Below, piece by piece: positions 23,601 through 26,311 of a stretch of DNA of 26,311 nucleotides; within the stretch, counting starts at the first letter, position 1, and each line of letters begins with the position of its first letter. The notes beneath the pieces are model-generated. The model saw only the letters and a list, made by a program, of their open reading frames with translations. It was not told the DNA's origin and did no database searches. Location of the stretch: the NCBI GenBank assembly GCA_035943635.1, contig DASZBX010000099.1, positions 1 through 26,311 on the forward strand. The letters are read 5' to 3'. The position numbers and the translations under genes are program-made. The stretch comes from DASZBX01 sp035943635 (GTDB lineage Bacteria; Actinomycetota; Actinomycetes; Streptomycetales; Catenulisporaceae).

Positions 23601-24516
23601 CTGGCGGGCCCGCCGCGAGGCCCCGCACGGGCCGGTCCTGGCCGGGCGCCCGATGATCAACCAGAGCGTGTACGTGCTGGACCGCGCGGGCAACCCGGTG
23701 CCGCCGGGCGTGCTGGGCGAGGTGTACCTCGGCGGGCTCAGCGTCGGCCGCGGCTATCACGAGCGCCCGGAGCTGTCCGCGGAGCGCTTCCTACCGGATC
23801 CGTTCCTGCCCGGGGCGTTCTCGGCCCGGCCCGGCGCCCGGATGTACCGGACCGGCGACCTGGGCAGGTTCACCCGGGACGGGCAGCTGGACCTGCTCGG
23901 CCGGGTCGACCGGCAGGTGAAGCTGCGCGGGGTGCGGATCGAACTCGGCGAGATCGAGGCCGCGCTGCTGGCCGCGGGCGGCGTCGGCGCGTGCGCGGCG
24001 ATCCTGCGCGAGGACACGCCGGGGGACAAGCGGCTGGTCGCCTACTGCGTGCCGGCGCCCGGCGGCGGCGCGGACCCGGGTGCGGACGCGGACGTGGATC
24101 CGGCCCGGCTGCGGGCCTGGTGCACGGACACCCTGCCCCGGGCGATGGTGCCCTCCGCGATCATCCTGCTGGACGCGCTGCCGCTCTCCCCGAACGGCAA
24201 GGTGGACCACAAGGCCCTGCCCGCCCCCGACGCCGCGGACGACGAGCCGGACGCCGGGTACGCCGCCCCGCTGGACGCGATCGAGATGGCGGTGGCGCAG
24301 ATCATGGCCGAGGTGCTGGGCGTGGACAAGGTGGGCCGGTATGACGGATTCTTCGACCGCGGCGGGCATTCGCTGCTGGCCACGCGGCTGGTGAACCGGC
24401 TGGAGGCGGCGACCGGGGTCCGGGTGAGCCTGCGCGGACTGTTCCTGACGCCGACGGTGCTGGGAATCAAGGATCTGCTGCTGGAGGGGCTCGCCGCCCA
24501 GGGGGACGAGTCCTGA
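17674..24516 (+). CDS. Non-ribosomal peptide synthetase, (carrier-like)-C-A-T-C-A-T
   Basis: A 2280-residue dimodular NRPS. Residues about 18-95 resemble a carrier domain but read LGGTPD, with Pro53 where the phosphopantetheine Ser should be. C1 (about 125-560) has HHIVFDG (H279-D284). A1 (about 590-1100) has YTSGSSGRPKG and K1097; its pocket reads E807/G808/G811 and W, R, G, G, M, E, with Glu in the slot that normally holds Asp235. T1 Ser is S1154. C2 has HHVASDA (H1349, D1354; Ala replaces the final Gly). A2 reads D-V-Y-H-F-S-L-V-D plus K2176, one change from the EntF serine code, so serine is likely. T2 Ser is S2233. No epimerase or thioesterase is present, so the chain passes to another protein. 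ATG 17674 has a modest GGTGG site. Confidence 0.95.
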   Translation: MTTQSFAAPQTGAGPDALSPAEARIADLWQILLGPGVGAPDRDSDFYQLGGTPDLAAQLAARVAAEFGEELSPESLTGPLTVAGLADLLAEQAFSRAQMLFAFGDEDEQDDESSALDISADAPGGSWAAEEAAIRPVPRDGALLPPSFAQHSLWFLDQLDPGRAEYLIPIGLRLTGPLDVGALQAALDGLVARHESLRTRFAADQDGHPRQHIDPPAPLALAVHDLSAAKGDRDSRESAALRFLDDEAFRPMDLATGPLLRAVLARLTDTDHLLAITVHHIVFDGWSTGIFQRELTALYQAAVTAGPNPLPPLPVQYADFSVWQQERLTGQLLEDRLGYWREQLAGGEPLELPTGRSRPARRTGQGATAGFTLSAALVGRARALAERSGASLFMVLLAAFQTVLSKYSGQDDIAVGTPAAGRTRPEIEGLVGFFLNTLVMRTDLSEDPTFEELVGRVMDTALGAYDHQDIPFERILEELAPGRNAARNPLFQTMLILQNLPETGGWDLAGLHVEPFEFEARQAKFDVTCYLTEAPGGALDGMIVYCTDLFDPPTMQRLAGHFETLLDAATTRPAARLSELELLTPAERRRLLVEWNGADAPQGSRPDGPATVHEAVADWAVRTPDADALVWGSGALSYRGFNEEANRLAHHLRALGVGPGTTVGVCLERGPALITALFGILKAGGDYLPLDFGFPVERIAYMVEDSGARLAVTQSSLLGRMPADVSCVLLDGERDRALISTQAATDPEPLAGPADLVYTSYTSGSSGRPKGVQVEHGALRARIRDTVRDLGLGPGERMLQFSSVNFEGAVGQIYASLTSGSALVLREEGWDPDGIISLLRSKRVTVAWLTPSAFGVLGGQLTGPQPLGPDLRLVRLGGEALQLEQIRQWFERCDIPLLNGYGPTEGAMEAISGRIEAVPGYVPIGRPVGRTKVYVVDRHDHPVPVGVPGEILIAGEVLARGYVNRPELTADRFAVLDLDGTARRVYRTGDRARWHEDGRLEFLGRIDKQVKLRGFRIELGEIESVLLAHESVGSAAVILREDAPGGKRLAAYVVPADPAAGVTVRDLRAHLALSVPEYMVPAAFVVLDELPLTRSGKADHQALPEPDYQDEQRAAGYLAPRTATERAVVEIWSEILGVSPIGVHDDFFALGGHSLLATQVVSRLRTRLGVEVPVRTIFAALTPAELAEAVQLSDGATGPGAAPLVPVPRDGSPLPLSFAQQRLWFLDQLEPGRAEYLIPIALRAAGRPDLPALETALAGLVARHEVLRTRFVTDAEGEPGQVVDPAGPVAVTVYDLSDIAYADPGQREAAGLRLMQEEIQRPMDLAVGPLRVVLIRLAEEDSILTITVHHVASDAWSAGVLSRELTALYAAAVTGAADPLPALPIQYADFAAWQREWLSGEVYGQQVGYWRERLAGIEALELPTDRKRPAERSGKGDAVRFTVSAEVAERARAVAGGNGASLFMVLFAAFQLLLSKYSGQQDIAVGTPIAGRTRAEVEGLVGFFVNTLVMRTDLSQDPTFLELLGRVKETALGAYDHQDLPFERLVEELAPERDLARNPLFQTMFSLQNVPDSDSWQMPGLAVDRLDLDTQESKFDLALYLAEAPDGTLNGGVVYSTDLYDADTMERFVEYYDNLLAAATTDPATRLSGLDPLSPAERRRVLVDWNATAVDYPDTATLHSLFEKRAAAEPDAVAVVCEDRTLTFGELNEQANRLARHLRSLGVRPDLPVGVCLDRSPELVVALLGILKAGGAYVPLDPEYPADRLDYLVGDSAAAFIVTHSAHADRLPGDVPRFLVDLDAAQVAPLPATDLEPLAGPDDLCYLIYTSGSTGRPKGVRIEHGGVVNYLAGMQHEFPLAPGEAFLQATPLSFDVSAYEIFWPLWQGAKVVLVPASDRLDMARVSELMREHRIVGLHFVPSLLDLFVEGVRPEDCAHLRTAFASGEPLQPTLVARFLDRLPGDLVNLYGATEVSVDTTFWRARREAPHGPVLAGRPMINQSVYVLDRAGNPVPPGVLGEVYLGGLSVGRGYHERPELSAERFLPDPFLPGAFSARPGARMYRTGDLGRFTRDGQLDLLGRVDRQVKLRGVRIELGEIEAALLAAGGVGACAAILREDTPGDKRLVAYCVPAPGGGADPGADADVDPARLRAWCTDTLPRAMVPSAIILLDALPLSPNGKVDHKALPAPDAADDEPDAGYAAPLDAIEMAVAQIMAEVLGVDKVGRYDGFFDRGGHSLLATRLVNRLEAATGVRVSLRGLFLTPTVLGIKDLLLEGLAAQGDES

Positions 24517-24553
24517 TTCGATCGGATGTGCCGGCGACGGCACTCATGCGCGA

Positions 24554-24590
24554 CGGTACCCGATGCCCCGGTTGGGGGTGTCGGGTACCG
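24554..24590 (+). terminator. Hairpin terminator after the first NRPS
   Basis: Arms CGGTACCCGA (24554-24563) and TCGGGTACCG (24581-24590) are perfect complements; the 17-base loop can form an inner CCCC/GGGG stem. It lies 38 nt after the NRPS stop and lacks a T-run. It implies a separate promoter for the next NRPS gene. Confidence 0.7.
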
Positions 24591-24841
24591 CTGCTCGTGT
24601 GTGAGCCTGGGCTTTGTCTCCGGGCCCTGCGTCTGCTGTGAACAGGGCTGGACCGGATCGGGCTGACCTGGCACTGGGCAGTTGTGTCCACCCGGCCGGG
24701 TGCGGCATTTCCGACCACTGGGAGCGGGTGTCCGGCGTGCCTAGCGTGGTGACCACGGACACGTCGCCGACCGGGCTCACCGGGATCCGGCGGCGTCGTC
24801 CGGCCAGACCTACCACGGGCCGACGATGCTGGGAGTGAACG
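24591..24841. other. Intergenic region upstream of the second NRPS
   Basis: About 250 bp with no convincing gene. TAGCGT (24742-24747) is a -10 candidate with no good -35 at 17-18 bp. The segment around 24700-24770 has a loose resemblance to the duplicated blocks (a GACCAC element about 30 bp before the -10-like site) but lacks the palindrome. GGGAG at 24831-24835 serves the downstream GTG. Confidence 0.4.
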
Positions 24842-26311
24842 GTGAAAGAGCACCAGATGGACCACTGGCGGCGGATCCTGGCGGGTCTGGCGCCGATCGA
24901 GCTGCCGACTGCGGTTGATCGCCGTCCGGGCGCGCAGGTACAGAGCCTCGGTGATACGGGCCGAGTCTTCGAGACGGTTGGTTTCGAGCTGTCGGAGGAC
25001 GTCGCGGCATGCTTCAAGCGGCTCGCCGACGAGTGGGACGCGCCGGTCGCGGCCTTCCCGGTGGCCGTGTTTCTGGTGCTGCTGGCCAGATATTGCGGTA
25101 CTGAGGACGTGGCCGTGCGGGTGGCGGGTGGCGCGGCGGGAGCGGCTTCGGCATCGACTGCGATTGCGGCTGGCGTGGTTCTGCGCACCGACCTGTCCGG
25201 CGATCCGACCTTCGCCCAGATCGTGCGGCGCGTGCAGGATGCCGCGGCCGCCGCAGGTGAAGCGGGCGAGGTGCCTTTCGAGACCCTCGCCGAGGACCTG
25301 CGCGACGTGGCCGACCTCGACCGCCTGCTCGTCATCGATCCGCAGGGTTCGATCAGGTACAGCACAGAGCTCTACGATGCAGCCGCGATCGACCGGCTGC
25401 AGAGCCTTTTCGCCGTTCTGCTGGAGGCGGTTGCGGCTGCTCCGGAGGCTCACTCCTCAGAGTTCGAGCTACTCGCCGGAACCGAGCGGCAGCAGGTGCT
25501 GGTCGAGTGGAATGACACCGCGGTCGCCTTCCCGGAGACGGTGCCGGTGCATCGCCTGGTTGAGGAACGGGCCGCGGCCCAGCCTGACGCCGTCGCGATC
25601 CGCTCCGCTGAGGGCGACGTGACCTACGGCAAGCTCAACACGAGGGCGAATCAGCTGGCTCATCACCTCGGAGCCGAGGGCGTGGGCGTCGGATCGATGG
25701 TCGCGGTGTGCTTGGACCGCAGTGCGGAGCTCATTGTCGCGATGCTCGGCGCGGTCAAGGCCGGTGCCGCGTATGTTCCGATGGATCCCGGCTATCCGGC
25801 GGACCGTCTGGCCTTCATGACAGAGGACTGTGGCGCGGCGGTGGTGGTCACCGACACCGCACACGCCGCGCTTTTCCCGGCCGGCACTCCGGTGCTGCTC
25901 ATCGACCGCGACCGGGAGATGGTGGCCGGGCAGCCCGTCACTGATCCGGATGTCGCCGTCGACGTCTCCGAATGCTGCTACGTGATCTACACGTCCGGCT
26001 CGACCGGCCGTCCGAAGGGCGTCGCGATCGAGCATCGCGGCGTGGTGAACCTGGTGCAGTGGACGGTCCGCTCCTTCGGGCTGGAACCCGGAGCCCGGGT
26101 GGCGCTGTGTGCGGGTGTGGGATTCGACGCCTTCGTGTGGGAGGTGTGGCCTGCGCTGGCCGCCGGGGCTACCTGCTGCGTGCCGGCCGAGGCGGTGCGG
26201 GTCTCCGCGCCTGCGTTGCGGGATTGGTTGCTGGCACAGGGAATCCGGGGCACGTTCCTGTCCACGCCGATGTTGGAGGCGTTCGCGGGACTGTCGTGGG
26301 ATGGTGAGTCG
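24842..26311 (+). CDS. Non-ribosomal peptide synthetase, partial (half C domain, then A domain); continues beyond the window
   Basis: An open frame of 490 codons with no stop before the end of the window. GTG 24842 has GGGAG 6 nt upstream and an in-frame TGA at 24836-24838, so the start is firm. Residues 1-215 correspond only to the second half of a condensation domain, from the YWRERLAG-like HWRRILAG onward. The HHxxxDG half is absent, the VGTPIAGR region is degraded to VRVAGGAA, and the RNPLFQTM region is deleted. About 218 onward is an adenylation domain (VEWNDTAV, YVPMDPGYPADRL, YTSGSTGRPKG). The visible pocket residues are D429, A430, W433 and F, a start shared with one known leucine code, but most of the code lies outside. 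Codon use is clearly less GC-biased than in the first NRPS, suggesting a different history. Confidence 0.92.
   Translation, partial: MKEHQMDHWRRILAGLAPIELPTAVDRRPGAQVQSLGDTGRVFETVGFELSEDVAACFKRLADEWDAPVAAFPVAVFLVLLARYCGTEDVAVRVAGGAAGAASASTAIAAGVVLRTDLSGDPTFAQIVRRVQDAAAAAGEAGEVPFETLAEDLRDVADLDRLLVIDPQGSIRYSTELYDAAAIDRLQSLFAVLLEAVAAAPEAHSSEFELLAGTERQQVLVEWNDTAVAFPETVPVHRLVEERAAAQPDAVAIRSAEGDVTYGKLNTRANQLAHHLGAEGVGVGSMVAVCLDRSAELIVAMLGAVKAGAAYVPMDPGYPADRLAFMTEDCGAAVVVTDTAHAALFPAGTPVLLIDRDREMVAGQPVTDPDVAVDVSECCYVIYTSGSTGRPKGVAIEHRGVVNLVQWTVRSFGLEPGARVALCAGVGFDAFVWEVWPALAAGATCCVPAEAVRVSAPALRDWLLAQGIRGTFLSTPMLEAFAGLSWDGES

Noticed and set aside
17518..23760. A 2080-codon open frame antisense to the NRPS
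   Set aside because: It mirrors the NRPS codons, arises from the extreme third-position GC bias, and its translation is low-complexity (Arg/Gly/Gln/Val-rich) with no domain. The NRPS frame has every expected core motif.
1..26311. CRISPR arrays, tRNA/rRNA genes, transposases, integrase genes or att sites
   Set aside because: None seen; no regular spaced repeats, no cloverleaf-like sequence recognised by eye and no transposase motifs. Small structured RNAs cannot be excluded without a covariance search.

Overview
The window is GC-rich DNA with strong third-position GC bias, GTG starts, leaderless-type promoters, TTA (bldA-type) codons and a SARP regulator. It comes from an actinomycete of the Streptomyces type; the genus cannot be fixed from the sequence alone.

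Layout. (1) 33-4788, minus strand: an AfsR/SARP-type regulator with two TTA codons, an 0.9 kb low-GC intergenic stretch, and a secreted GH76 alpha-1,6-mannanase-like enzyme with its own sigma-70 promoter, palindromic operator and hairpin terminator. (2) 5196-13421, plus strand: a tightly packed operon recognisable as a Nit1C-type nitrilase cluster (the MSMEG_0565-0572 / Sll0783-0787 families, linked in the literature to nitrogen starvation and, in some bacteria, growth on cyanide). Its order is flavoprotein (nitH), metal-dependent amidohydrolase, nitB, radical SAM nitD, a fused GNAT/AIR-synthase protein (nitE+nitF), nitrilase nitC, a second nitrilase paralogue, and an MSMEG_0565-type glycosyltransferase. 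The second nitrilase keeps the fold and the Lys but has Asp in place of both the catalytic Glu and the catalytic Cys. No nitG is seen. (3) 13435-15376: a divergent pair, an APH-type kinase and a MerR/GyrI-like regulator with an apparently leaderless mRNA. (4) 15399-16250: a scar where a truncated acetyltransferase gene meets the tail of an unrelated minus-strand gene. (5) 16284 to the end: the start of a non-ribosomal peptide cluster, with a VioC/AsnO-type Fe(II)/2-oxoglutarate amino-acid hydroxylase, a 2280-residue dimodular NRPS, and the first 490 codons of a second NRPS that runs off the window. The hydroxylase and the first NRPS are each preceded by a copy of the same ~130-bp regulatory block headed by an 18-bp palindrome.

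How the parts may work together. The Nit operon is translationally coupled (three successive ATGA overlaps link nitEF, nitC, the paralogue and the glycosyltransferase), so its products are probably made in fixed ratios. In the peptide cluster the hydroxylase probably supplies or modifies an amino acid for the NRPS; the second adenylation domain of the NRPS reads as serine, while the first has a non-canonical pocket. The strongest leads are the active-site-swapped nitrilase paralogue, the unusual NRPS domains (a Ser-less N-terminal carrier, Glu in the position-235 slot of A1, a half condensation domain in the second NRPS) and the duplicated promoter/operator block.
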